DNA of 64,000 bases. It comes from Apodemus sylvaticus. Its lineage: Eukaryota > Chordata > Mammalia > Rodentia > Muridae. The notes below the pieces were generated by a model that searched no databases, was not told where the DNA came from, and worked only from the letters and a program-made list of their open reading frames with translations. The stretch covers positions 11,395,847-11,459,846 of the forward strand of contig NC_067492.1 of NCBI RefSeq assembly GCF_947179515.1, in the 5' to 3' direction. How positions within the stretch are numbered: position 1 is the first letter of the stretch; every line of letters begins with the position of its first letter. Made by a program: the position numbers and the translations under genes. This document shows positions 55,263 to 64,000 of the stretch, in pieces.

Positions 55263-55283
55263 TGTTTTGTTTTGTTTTGTTTT
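55258..55283 (+). repeat. (TTTTG)n microsatellite
   Basis: Five GTTTT units followed by a T run, at the end of the MaLR LTR. Confidence 0.95.
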
Positions 55284-55404
55284 TCATAATGATAGAATAG
55301 TAATCTCTGCTTGGCCTCATGCACCCAACGGCTGCCTTGACTACAATATTAGCCAGCTCTTCCATAAAGTGGGCCCTGCCTAACTGTCTTAACAACACTG
55401 TGGT

Positions 55405-55600
55405 ATGGCGTTAAGGTGGACTTCTGTGGTTCAAATCCTGATGCCAACTCTTTCTAGCTATACACTCTGGTGAGCTTTGGCAAGTTACAGGACTGTTTAC
55501 TCCGTGAATGGGCATCCTCGTGAATAAAGCAAGGATAGCAGTCCTAGCTCCCTAATTATCAAGAGGTCTTGCAGAGCCATACATGACAGTTCTTTAATAA
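55405..55600 (+). mobile_element. MIR SINE
   Basis: TCTGTGGTTCAAATCCTGAT, TAGCTATACACTCTGGTGAG, CTTTGGCAAGTTACAGGACT and the downstream AATGGGCATCCTCGTGAATA follow the MIR consensus across its conserved core. Confidence 0.75.
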
Positions 55601-55814
55601 CACAAAGGCACAAGGTAAGCATTGATTGGTACATTCCCACTGCCTATTACGTCCATCCACCCAGATCTGGGAGTCTCAGTCTGGTCCTCGTCTTGGTCTG
55701 GATGCACACTTCAAACCACACTGCCACCTGTTACCACCAGCCTGAGCATGTTACAGGGCCCCAACCAAGTCAAAACTTCAAATCATATATTTAGTTTATA
55801 AAATTCCACTCTTT

Positions 55815-55930
55815 AAATATCTGTTGAGTGCCCGTGTACTGCCAGGAACCACACTATGAGGTAGGAATACACTAGAGGTTACTGGACACAAAAATCTTTG
55901 CTCCTGAGAAACTTACACCCCAAAGACTAC
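55815..55930 (+). mobile_element. Old mammalian-wide repeat fragment
   Basis: CTGTTGAGTGCCCGTGTACT, GCCAGGAACCACACTATGAG and GCTCCTGAGAAACTTACACC resemble a widespread TTGAGTGCCTACTATGTGCCAGGCAC...GGAGCTTACA repeat. Family name uncertain. Confidence 0.45.
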
Positions 55931-56494
55931 TTCTCATTATTTTTCCCCAAAGGAACACAGAGGCAATGGCTGCCTCAAAGAGCTAACAAAAGACTAAGAA
56001 AATACTTAGCTCCTGAGCCTCTGTGGTTCAAGTGCATAACGGAAGCTGTGAAGCAAAGAACAGTGTGTTGGAAACATCACTGTTTTGGGGGACTGGCCAT
56101 ATTTCCCTTTCCTCTTGGTCAGAGTCTTCCTAGGATCAGGATGTCCACAGGGCTGAGTTTTGGTTTTCTTGGCATATGTATGGAAATGGCTTTACGAGGC
56201 TGTGAAGCCTGACCACTATAAACATTCTGTACATGTTTTGAAGGGTTCCAACTCTGAGCAACTAAGGCACTACCAAAGAAAAGAGCAGACTCCCTAGTCA
56301 GATTGTTCCTTTGATCTGGAGTTATCTGTTGTATAAGTGTTTCCTCTGAGATAAAAACCCATACCCTAGAGGGAAGGGGGGTGGGAGATGGAATAACAGG
56401 ATGTACTAATGGAGGTCAAACAGCCTATCCTTCAGGGACTTTCATTCATCTCAGGAAGTAAATAACACAAAGGGCTCCGGAAGTCCCTGAAACT
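55931..56494. other. Unassigned noncoding DNA
   Basis: No exon or repeat recognised; a 104-codon chance frame spans 55,898-56,212. Confidence 0.45.
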
Positions 56495-56905
56495 GACCAG
56501 ATGCACTAGGCCCCTCCCTCTCCAAACACCTGTAAGCAGGAAGCCCTGCTGAGAAATACTCTCCGGCTAACTGAGATACTGGAAAACACAGAGACCAGCC
56601 ACGCTGCCTGGAAGAGGCTCATGTCAACTGAGCTACCGGGAAAGTTCACTCTCCTTTGTTGAGCTACCTGCACAATGTAGAGAGCATTCCAGGTTTCCAG
56701 CTTCTGTGAGCTGTCACCCATGCTAATGTGGGTATTGACGATACAGCTGCCTTTGAGTCATTTCTGCAGCTGTAAGTAACCTTTCATCTATATTCCTGGA
56801 AATAACGCCATTGGTCTTACTGATTCACCAAGTTGGTTTTCGATGCATAGTTTGGTCTGTTGTTGGTTCTCAACCTAAAATGAGTAGACACTTGTGTCAT
56901 ACAAC
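56495..56905 (+). mobile_element. Putative rodent ERV LTR
   Basis: The right part (GCTGTAAGTAACCTTTCATC, TATTCCTGGAAATAACGCCA, TTGGTCTTACTGATTCACCA, AGTTGG) matches the LTR fragment at 36,525-36,620. The left limit is approximate. RMER-like, family uncertain. Confidence 0.55.
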
Positions 56906-57506
56906 ATAGCACCTGGAAGGAAAGTTGGGAAAGCTTGCATTGAGATATCAGAAATAAACTTGGAAATTGATGAAGTGTGCCTTACCACAGGTTATGACAT
57001 GGTAAAATATACAAATGACAAGACACCGTGGTGGGGCAATGGGGGATGAGAGAGTGAGGTGGAAATGAACAAAGCAAGACTCCAGTTCCAGCCCATTGTT
57101 CTTGTAAATTTCCATTCGTTCCCATTAAAAAATAAACATAGTTTATTTTCCCCTCGAGGTCAGTAATAAAACATGAGCCACAAAAGGTGGATTGTACAGT
57201 TACAATCTCAGAATAATAAAAACGTCATTTTAGTTTGGCATATCTTTTATAGGAGATTAAAGAAAGAAAGGAAAGTCTCGAGCTGGGTGAGGAATGTGGA
57301 AGGGCAGAGGCAACTCAAGGAACTTGGAAACAAAGGGTCACATTCAAGGCTAGGACATATCTCAGCTTCGGGCTAAGGTCTGATAAAACCCCTCAATCAC
57401 AAGCCAGCCAGCTGAAGACAAAGTCGGAACCGCCTCAGAGCGTGTTGAAGTTCAAGGAAGCATCAAGTGGCATAGCAGGTTGTCAAGAGAGGGCTTAGTA
57501 AGAAGG
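56906..57506. other. Unassigned noncoding DNA
   Basis: No exon or repeat recognised. The last bases before the next LTR contain GAAGG (57,502-57,506). Confidence 0.45.
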
Positions 57507-57905
57507 GTCTTAGTCAGGGTTTCTATTCCTGCACCAAACATCATGACCAAGAAACAAGTTGGGGAGGAAAGGATTTATTCAGCTTACACTTCCACATTGC
57601 TGTTCATCACCAAAGGAAACCAGGACTGAGACTCAAGCAGGTCAGGAAGCAGGAGCTGATGCAGAGGCCATGGAGGGATGTTTCTTACTGGCTTCCTTCC
57701 CTTGGCTTGCTCAGCTTGCTTTCTTATAGAACCCAAGACTACCAGCCCAGGGATGGTACCACCCACAAGGGGACCTCCCCCCTTGATCGCTAATTGAGAA
57801 AAATGCCCCACAGCTGGATCTCATGGAGGCATTCCTTCAAGGGAGGCTCCTTTCTCTACGATAACTCTGGCTTGTGTCAAATTGACACATAAACCAGCCA
57901 GGACA
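57507..57905 (-). mobile_element. MT-type MaLR solo LTR (MTD-like) with 5-bp TSD
   Basis: A complete 399-bp LTR on the minus strand. The plus strand reads GTCTTAGTCAGGGTTTCTAT, CATCATGACCAAGAAACAAG, TTTATTCAGCTTACACTTCC, CAGGAGCTGATGCAGAGGCC, CTACCAGCCCAGGGATGGTA, TAATTGAGAAAAATGCC, and ends TGTCAAATTGACACATAAAC plus CAGCCAGGACA. GAAGG occurs on both sides (57,502-57,506 and 57,906-57,910), the 5-bp duplication of ERVL-class elements. Confidence 0.85.
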
Positions 57906-57910
57906 GAAGG

Positions 57911-58414
57911 GGTCTACAAGAAGGGTCTCAGTGCTGAACAGAAAGCAGCATCTGACTAAATTCCCTCAGAATCTGAGTGAATGTGCTACCAACCAACCTC
58001 CTTCTGCAGATACAGCCAGCCTCCCTCCTGCTACGGGAGGTAGGAGCCGCCCACTAAGAGAACTCTGCATCAATTTCCATTTGTCTCCTCCAAAGGTGAC
58101 AGAGGTTTCTTGTTAAGAATGTCAGGCTGGTGAGCAGGCTCTGGTGTACATGCGCCAGGAAGGGTGTCAGGGAGGCTGCTGGGGAGCAGGCAGCAAACAG
58201 GTGGGTGGATGTCCTGACCCTGGGGCCAGCCCAGAAGCAGCAAACAGCTTGTGGGGGCATCAGTCAGGCAGGAGAGGTAGAGAGATATCGGTGAATATTC
58301 AAGAGTGCGCTGCCCTTTTCTTAGTAAGCCCCAGGACCACCCTGTAAAACATACAGAGTTTAAATAACTCCATTTTGTCATTAGAAGAAAGTAAAGCTCA
58401 AAAATATCTTGGGG
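57911..58414. other. Unassigned noncoding DNA
   Basis: No exon or repeat recognised. Confidence 0.45.
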
Positions 58415-58683
58415 CCTGTGAAGGTGGATGAGTAGATGAGAACTAATTATATAAGCATCAGGTCCCCAGTTTGAATAGTGTACCCATGAAGAAGCCAGGC
58501 ATGGCAGTGTGAATTTGTAATCCTAGGACTGCGGTGGGAGGCAGATCAGGTAGATCCCTGGGACTCACTTTCTAGCTAGTCTGGCTATATTAGTAGCTAA
58601 GTCTCAAAAAAAAAAAAAAACTGTCTCAAAAAACAAGGTGGAAAATGATTGACAGAGACATCCAGAGTTGACCTCTCAACTAC
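58415..58683 (+). mobile_element. B4A/RSINE1 SINE
   Basis: GCATCAGGTCCCCAGTTTGA, AAGAAGCCAGGCATGGCAGT, GTAATCCTAGGACTGCGGTG, GTAGATCCCTGGGACTCACT, TAGCTAGTCTGGCTATATTA, AAGTCTCAAAAAA and CAGAGTTGACCTCTCAACTA follow B4A. An A run (58,606-58,620) has expanded inside it. Confidence 0.85.
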
Positions 58684-58850
58684 ACACACACACACACACA
58701 CTCACACACACACACACACACACACTCATACACACACACAAACACACACACACATACATTCATTCATACACACACATACATTCATTCATACACACATGCA
58801 TACAGACATATGCATAATATACACACACTCAAACATACACATATACACAC
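58682..58850 (+). repeat. (CA)n-derived tract
   Basis: CA dinucleotides with TC and AT variants, grading into ACATTCATTCATACAC units that are duplicated near 58,754 and 58,777. Confidence 0.95.
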
Positions 58851-59619
58851 TTTGGCTTGTGCCTCAGAGGATATGCTGACATTACTATATAATATCCCCA
58901 TTTACTTTGGGGAAATTTGGTGACTGGGCTCACTGTAACCATGTGTGCTGATCTTAAGATGTAATGAGGAAGTGCCCCGAAGTATGCTCTGAGAGACATC
59001 TATGGGAGAGAAGTTTCAGTGATGTAGAGACAGAATCTAGGGTCACACACTGATTGAGGACCTGTCCAGAGCAATAGATCCTCTGGTAATAAAGGACCTC
59101 ATGATTTTGCATAAAAACCGGAGTCCAGAGGCCTCTAAAATATTCAGGGGCATATCTGTGGTCCATGATGGAAACTCCTGAACTCTATGGTATTATATAA
59201 ATGTCCTTCCAAGTCTAATATCTCTCTGTCTTCCTCTGTCTTTCTGTGTGTTTCTCTGCCCCAATCCCCAAACTTCTTAGTACAGATTGCAACATAAGTT
59301 CTCTTTCTTATAGGACTATCTATATTCAAGGAAAGATTATTCCAGTTCAGATCTGAGGGTTCTGTCCATACTGGTGGGAAGGCACGACAGTAGGAGCTTC
59401 AGCAAGAGGAGCTGGCTGGTCCCTGGCAGCCAGTCAGAAAGCAGAACCACGAATGCAAGTGCTCCAGCCGCTCCCTGATTTCCCTTCAGCCTAGGTCCAC
59501 AGCGCGTGATATTGTGTCACCACATCTGCTTAAACCTCTCAGACACACCCTCCCTGACACGCCCAGAGGTCAGGCTGAAGACTGAGATTTAGCCATCATA
59601 TAAAGTGTGGTGATAAATG
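58851..59619. other. Unassigned noncoding DNA
   Basis: No exon or repeat recognised. Confidence 0.45.
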
Positions 59620-59930
59620 ACAAACTGGTTTATCTCCTTCAATTTCAGAAACTCAATTCTAATTTGCTTAAACAAAATCCGAGTTGTTGTTTCAAGCTTT
59701 GAACACTGTTTAGAGTCATGAGCTCAGACAAACTCCCATAGAATCTGGCCTCCCACTCTTCGGTTCATCTATCTTGGATCAAGGCGCAATTATCATCAGC
59801 CAGACGGCGATAGGAGACAGTCCCTGGCTGTTCCAAGTTTACATCCTGTCCTTTAGGCAACACTAGCCAGGGGCCTGGGTTTGCTTTCTAGTTGCTTTGT
59901 CTAAAGTTCAAGATGGTCTTTTTTTTTTTT
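59620..59930. promoter_or_regulatory. Candidate conserved noncoding element
   Basis: Repeat-free. CAATTCTAATTTGCTTAAAC, AATCCGAGTTGTTGTTTC, AAGGCGCAATTATCATCAGC and GACGGCGATAGGAGAC combine AT-rich homeodomain or SOX-like words with retained CpGs. Constraint is inferred. Confidence 0.33.
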
Positions 59931-60485
59931 AATTCATCTCAAGTCACTTGTCAATCTTGACCAAGTCTCTACGTCCAGGCGATAGGCCTGGTTATAATCT
60001 CATTCCACAACGAGATCTACAGGTTGGAAGGCCAGTGGCCCAAAACCAAGAATGGCGAAGAAGTATGTCCCCAGGACAAAGCAGCATATACTATTTGATG
60101 AGATGAGAAGTTAGTTGATCCTGCATGGACAGAAAATGGGACACACCACTCTAAAAATGACAGCAACTGTTATCTACAATCTGATGTCTCTTCAACCTGA
60201 TTTCTTACTGGACCCTGGACCATCCGGAGCAAGGGAGGGTGTTGGGGTATGAAAGGTGCAGGATTCCTAGTAGCTCCTTCATCCCAGGAGCCATGGTTAG
60301 CAGAACTCCCCTTAGCTACAGCCCTGTCTCTGCTGCTCCAGCCACAGTTACAGGAGGAAGAGAATCTCCCATTCTACAGGCCTCCTGTTCAGTTGTACTT
60401 CTTTTTCCTTTTACCTAACCCTGAAGGCTGTCTTTATTTTCTCCCCTACCGTGTGGCTTGGTGACTGTCTGCTTTCATCCTTTTA
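59931..60485. other. Unassigned noncoding DNA
   Basis: No exon or repeat recognised. Confidence 0.45.
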
Positions 60486-61200
60486 GAGATTTAGAATTGT
60501 GCTAGAGGGAGAAAAAGAGCTGCAATCCGTACAGAACAGTGGCACCCAAAGAGCTCTTCCTATTAATGACCCTGGCCCTGAAAAGGAATCTGAGCCGGAG
60601 CGATAAATTGCCGCCCTCCGGGCCCTAGGGATGGGGGCTTGTCTCTCTGCCCCCTTGTCCTCCATCAGAAGCTGCCCTGAAGACAGAATTGGTATGGATT
60701 AGATGAGTAAAAGTGCTTTCGACTGCACGTCTTCCTTGTGTTGGGCTGCCGGCTACAGGCAGCCAGGGCGTGCATCCTCCTCCTGTTGCCGATTAAACAG
60801 CCACCTGGAAATCCAGCGCGAAGTCTTCAGCCGGCCGCTTGGATGTCTAGGTTAATCTGAATAGAGACTCAAGTCTTTTAGGACCGATTGGGAACTTGGT
60901 TTCGGATGGGCGAGAAGTGCATTTCGTGTGATGGGAATTATAATGTAGGGGGTCTAAGAGTTTTCATCTAGACAACCAATTTTCTTTTAATAGAGCCTTA
61001 CTACGGAGTCCATATTGGCCTTGAACATCCAGACTACAGCCATCTTCCTGCAATAGCCTCTTGAGTGCCTGAGTGGCCGCGGCGCTACCAGGGTTGTTAG
61101 AGCCCATTTCTTCTGTGAGGACTTGCCGGGGAGTTTGTCAGTGCTAAATTCACTGTTCCTGTTTAACTGGCACTTCTGCGTGACTCGGCGGATGAAGTTA
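60486..61200. promoter_or_regulatory. Candidate conserved noncoding element
   Basis: Repeat-free with many CpGs (60,600-60,622, 60,720-60,790, 60,817-60,837, 60,882-60,930, 61,077-61,085) between AT words such as CCTATTAATGACC, GCGATAAATTGCC, GCCGATTAAACAGC, GGTTAATCTGAATAG and GGGAATTATAATG. The CpG density is among the highest in the window but the block is not a CpG island. It directly abuts a SINE-derived minisatellite. Confidence 0.38.
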
Positions 61201-61227
61201 TTACAGCGCAAACTTAACCAGCTGAAT

Positions 61228-61506
61228 GTGGACCCCGGCACCCACGTAAAAACTGGGTGCCTGTAGTGTGGACCCTGGCACCCACGTAAAAGCTGGGCGC
61301 CTGTAGTGTGGACCCCAGCACCCACATAAAAGCTGGGCACCTGTAGTGTGGACCCCGGAACCCATGTAAAAGCTGGGCGCCTGTAGTGTGGACACCAGCA
61401 CCCACATAAAAGCTGGGTGCCTGTAGGTGGACCCTGGCACCCATGCAAAAGCCGGGCACCTGTAGTGTGGACCCCGGTACTCATGCAGAAGCCGGGCACC
61501 TGTAGT
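61228..61506 (+). repeat. 40-bp minisatellite, seven copies
   Basis: Copies start at 61,228, 61,268, 61,308, 61,348, 61,388, 61,427 and 61,467 (period 40; one copy is 39). Differences among copies are mostly C/T or G/A transitions, including several at CpG. There are no spacers, so it is not CRISPR-like. Frames on the minus strand of up to 170 codons result from the array. Confidence 0.95.
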
Positions 61507-61740
61507 GTGTGTGTGAGCTGGGGACAGGGCTGAGACAGGCAGTTCCCACTGTTTGGCTGGCCTGCCAGCCTACGCAGAAGGTCAGGCCCAAGGTCAGTGA
61601 GAGACCCGTCTTAAAAATATGATAGAGAACAAAGAAGAGGGTGTTCAACATGGACCTCTGGGCAATTCATATGCACTCACAGGTACACACACAACACACA
61701 ACACACACTACCACCACCACCACACACCACACACACACAA
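61228..61740 (+). mobile_element. B4A/RSINE1 SINE with internal minisatellite
   Basis: The unit of the array (GGACCCCGGCACCCACGTAAA, then AGCTGGGCGCCTGTAGT) corresponds to the B4A middle (CCCCAGCACCCACGTAAAAAG ... GCCTGTAAT). After the array the SINE continues: GGGACAGGGCTGAGACAGGC, TGGCTGGCCTGCCAGCCTAC, TCAGTGAGAGACCCGTCTTA, GGTGTTCAACATGGACCTCT and a CA-rich tail. The tRNA-like head is not recognisable upstream, so the SINE is 5'-truncated or the head was lost. Confidence 0.8.
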
Positions 61741-61744
61741 CACA
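61684..61744 (+). repeat. (CA)n/(CAC)n tract
   Basis: CA-rich SINE tail with CCACCACCAC units. Confidence 0.9.
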
Positions 61745-61770
61745 AGCACCAAGAGAGGAGGGGAAAGGGA

Positions 61771-61857
61771 GGGGCATAGGAGGGGGAAGAGCAGGAAGAG
61801 GGGCATGGGAGGGGGAAGAGCAGGAGGAGGGGCATGGGAGAGGGAGGGGAGAGGAAG
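61771..61857 (+). repeat. 29-bp purine-rich minisatellite, three copies
   Basis: GGGGCAT recurs at 61,771, 61,800 and 61,829, each followed by a GGGAGGGGGAAGAGCAGGA-type body. The third copy is diverged. Confidence 0.9.
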
Positions 61858-62261
61858 AGTTAGTTCTCTGGCTCCCTACTACTTTCAGGATGACATCACC
61901 CTCCTTGAGCATACCTTCCAGGTTCCTGTGGCTACACCCTGGTTTCCCCTCAGTTAACTTACTCTTTGCTGTAGCCTGTCACCATATTCCACTCACAGTC
62001 GCCTACCCCTTCCCTAAGTGAATCTCTATGCGATAGCATTGCTTAGCTTCCTTTTCTTACTTGGATGGCATTAGCAGGTTAGCAGAGCCCTGCTCCCCGC
62101 TAGAGGCTCTGGAATAAACCCTGCCGTTGCTAAGTTCCATAGCAGCGATCTTTCCGTTTCTGGCTCTATGGGCAAAGCTGCAGAGCACTGTTCAGTGGTG
62201 GTCAGTCACACTGCCTTCCCCTGTCTTGACTCGGGCCTCTCCATGGAAGGTGTCTTAAGTA
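61858..62261. other. Unassigned noncoding DNA
   Basis: No exon or repeat recognised. Confidence 0.45.
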
Positions 62262-62626
62262 CCTTCCTATAGCTGTGAAGACCCCATGACCAAGGAAGGC
62301 AGCTGATGGAAGAAAGGGTCTATTGGGGGCTTGCTTGTAGTGTCATAGGATGAGTTCATGGCGGACACGGCAGAGAGCATGGAAACAGGCAGGCAGGCAT
62401 GGTCCTGGAAATGCTTTCATCTGCTACTCAAGCCCAAGGCAGTGAAAGAGCTAACTGGGAAAGGTTGTAGGCTTTCGAAGCTTCAAAGCCCACTCTCAGT
62501 GCTATACTCTGTCCGGCAAGACCACACCTCCTAATCCTTCCCAAACAGTTCCACAAAACTGAGGGCCAAGCATTCCAATATATAAGCCTATAGGGGCCAT
62601 TTTCATCCAAACACACCACAGAGGGT
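62262..62626 (-). mobile_element. MaLR-like LTR remnant
   Basis: Plus strand: TATAGCTGTGAAGACCCCAT, GACCAAGGAAGGCAGC, GGTCTATTGGGGGCTTGCTT, TCATGGCGGACACGGCAGAG, CAAAGCCCACTCTCAGTGC, AAGACCACACCTCCTAATCC, CAATATATAAGCCTATAGGG, GCCATTTTCATCCAAACACA, CCACA. This is the reverse of a rodent MaLR LTR, apparently near full length. Confidence 0.78.
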
Positions 62627-62939
62627 AACACTCAGGTTCTGCCTAGGGTGCAGCTTCCTACGTGTGTGAAAAGATATTCTAGGGTGTCCTCGGCTCCCAC
62701 ATATTTTTCAGCTGAAAGACCTGTTTATTTTCATTTTGCATGCCTACAATTGGGACTATTTGTGGTGGCAGAGGAAAAGCTCACTGCACAAAATAGTAGC
62801 CACTTACACACTACATGAAAAGCAGGAAGTATAACTGTGAAGACATGGTGTTGTGGATAGCCCTGGGCTTGTATTTTGATGCTAATTCCACTCCTCAGAG
62901 GGGCTACAGATGAGGAGTTGCCTTGTGAACCTTTTCCCC
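62627..62939. other. Unassigned noncoding DNA
   Basis: No exon or repeat recognised. Confidence 0.45.
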
Positions 62940-63240
62940 ACCTTAACTTTTCAAATAAAGGCTTGAGGCAATGACTGGGCAGGAGGAAAGGGGGAGGAGC
63001 TGAGAGTTGAGGGGAGGAGAAAGGGATCTCTGGGGGACAGGGGAGGATCTACAGAGGACCAACTGGAAGGGAGAAGAGAGGCTGCAGAGAGAGAAGCTCT
63101 GTCCTGGAGAAACTGCAAGCTATATGGGATAATATAGATGGGAATTGAGTAGTGTAGGGGGAAATTTGCCCAATCTAGGCTTATAGCTTGTATTGTTACT
63201 GATTGAGTTGAGATTTCTTTTACCCAGTAATTGGGTTGGA
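62940..63240 (+). mobile_element. Possible rodent LTR-like fragment
   Basis: TCAAATAAAGGCTTGAGGCA, ATGACTGGGCAGGAGGAAAG followed by a purine-rich body and GGCTTATAGCTTGTATTGTT resembles the CAATAAAGG...GGCTGGG layout seen at 25,425 and 26,640. Weak. Confidence 0.35.
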
Positions 63241-64000
63241 AACAAAGTAGCAACCTCATGGAACCACAGGAACAATGTCACCAGCGTATGGACTCCTTTG
63301 CTGGTGAAGAGAGCTTTCAGCCCAGGCCTGTGATTAGCCCAAGACACTGGCACGAAGCTGATGGGAAATCAGAGGCACACTCTCCAGCCCTGGATTCCTT
63401 CTGCTTTCGTCACAGCAATATATTCATGAATTTATTTTATATAAATTATTTTGAGAGCTTCCCAGTGGCACGCTTTGAACGATGACCAGTGTAACCATCT
63501 GTGATGGTTCTCAGCTTTCTATATAAATAAATGGTCATTTTAGGTACATGGCTGAGGCCCGGTAGGCTCCAGCTAAAGATCTTCCTAGGAAGACCACTTT
63601 GTTATCTACTTCAGTGCTCAGAATGCTCTGCCGAAGGCCAGAAGTGCTGTCATACGGCTCCAAAGTCCTAGAAATCATCCTGCCGGAAGGACCCATCTGG
63701 GGTTGGATGTCCAGATGAAACACAGCCTCTGCTTAGTGAGGAGTCGTGTAGCCAGGGTCTGCTAGGGCTTGGGGGTGCTTCACAGAGCCAGAGATACTGC
63801 CGATCCCCTCCTCCCACAGACGGAAAGGGGATCTGAAGCTGTCACCATCCACAGTAAATATTACCTAGCAGCCAGCAACTAGCAGATGTCAAAAGAATGG
63901 AGCCAAGCCAGTACCACTGATTAAAATATCACTGTCTGCAGACACACAGATTCCTCTCAGCCTCCGTGCACCTATCACACATGGTTCAAAGAGGCCATGG
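63241..64000. other. Unassigned noncoding DNA
   Basis: No exon or confident repeat to the end of the window. Confidence 0.45.

Noticed and set aside
60987..61499. A 170-codon tandem-repeat protein-like frame
   Set aside because: It arises from the 40-bp minisatellite inside a SINE; three units equal 40 codons, giving periodic peptides in all frames.
61228..61506. CRISPR-like direct repeats
   Set aside because: Units are head-to-tail without spacers and derive from a SINE; the DNA is mammalian.

Overview
This window looks like rodent nuclear DNA, most likely mouse (Mus). It contains B1, B4/RSINE1 and B2/B3-type SINEs, solo LTRs of the MaLR class, an ERV2/IAP-like solo LTR, a LINE-1 with F-like tandem 5' monomers, and many long microsatellites. 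All family names come from recognition of sequence, not from a database search. I see no protein-coding exon, tRNA, rRNA, CRISPR array or bacterial-type gene that I can support. The long open frames are by-products of tandem repeats (GGAT, GATA, GGA, CA and triplet arrays) or chance.

Layout. 1-2.4 kb: unique DNA ending in a repeat-free, CpG-retaining block (1,560-2,360) that looks like a conserved noncoding element. 2.5-10.5 kb: SINE and LTR remnants, a G-rich minisatellite (6.8-7.2 kb) and two diverged direct repeats. 11.8-21 kb: three more conserved-looking blocks (11.8-12.3, 18.5-19.4, 20.6-21.1 kb) among B1 and B4 SINEs and microsatellites; both B1 copies have perfect target-site duplications. 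23-24.2 kb: a MaLR LTR and a 207-bp almost pure purine tract. 25.4-29.3 kb: LTR-like fragments and an ancient LINE-1 ORF2 relic carrying nested SINEs. 30-35.6 kb: CA-rich minisatellite, then two GGAT arrays split by about 560 bp of unique DNA. 36-42.9 kb: LTR remnants, a 148-bp higher-order purine repeat, a degenerate minisatellite, a well-preserved ERV2 solo LTR (41,050-41,372) and a GATA/GACA array. 42.9-45.7 kb: a chimeric half-LINE insertion. 46-58 kb: old LTR and MIR copies, a homeodomain-site-rich block (48.1-48.5 kb), and a MaLR LTR in which a compound triplet repeat has grown. 59.6-61.2 kb: further conserved-looking DNA abutting a B4 SINE whose interior has become a seven-copy 40-bp minisatellite. 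62-63.3 kb: LTR remnants.

Interpretation. A 64-kb stretch without exons but with several AT-rich, CpG-retaining, repeat-free islands fits an intergenic or large-intron regulatory landscape, as found around developmental transcription-factor genes. That is inference; the target gene cannot be identified here. The most notable item is the 2.76-kb chimeric retroposon at 42,936-45,699: two L1 5' monomers, a decayed ORF1, only the first codons of ORF2, then about 1 kb of non-L1 sequence and an A-rich tail, bracketed by a 15-bp target-site duplication with one mismatch.
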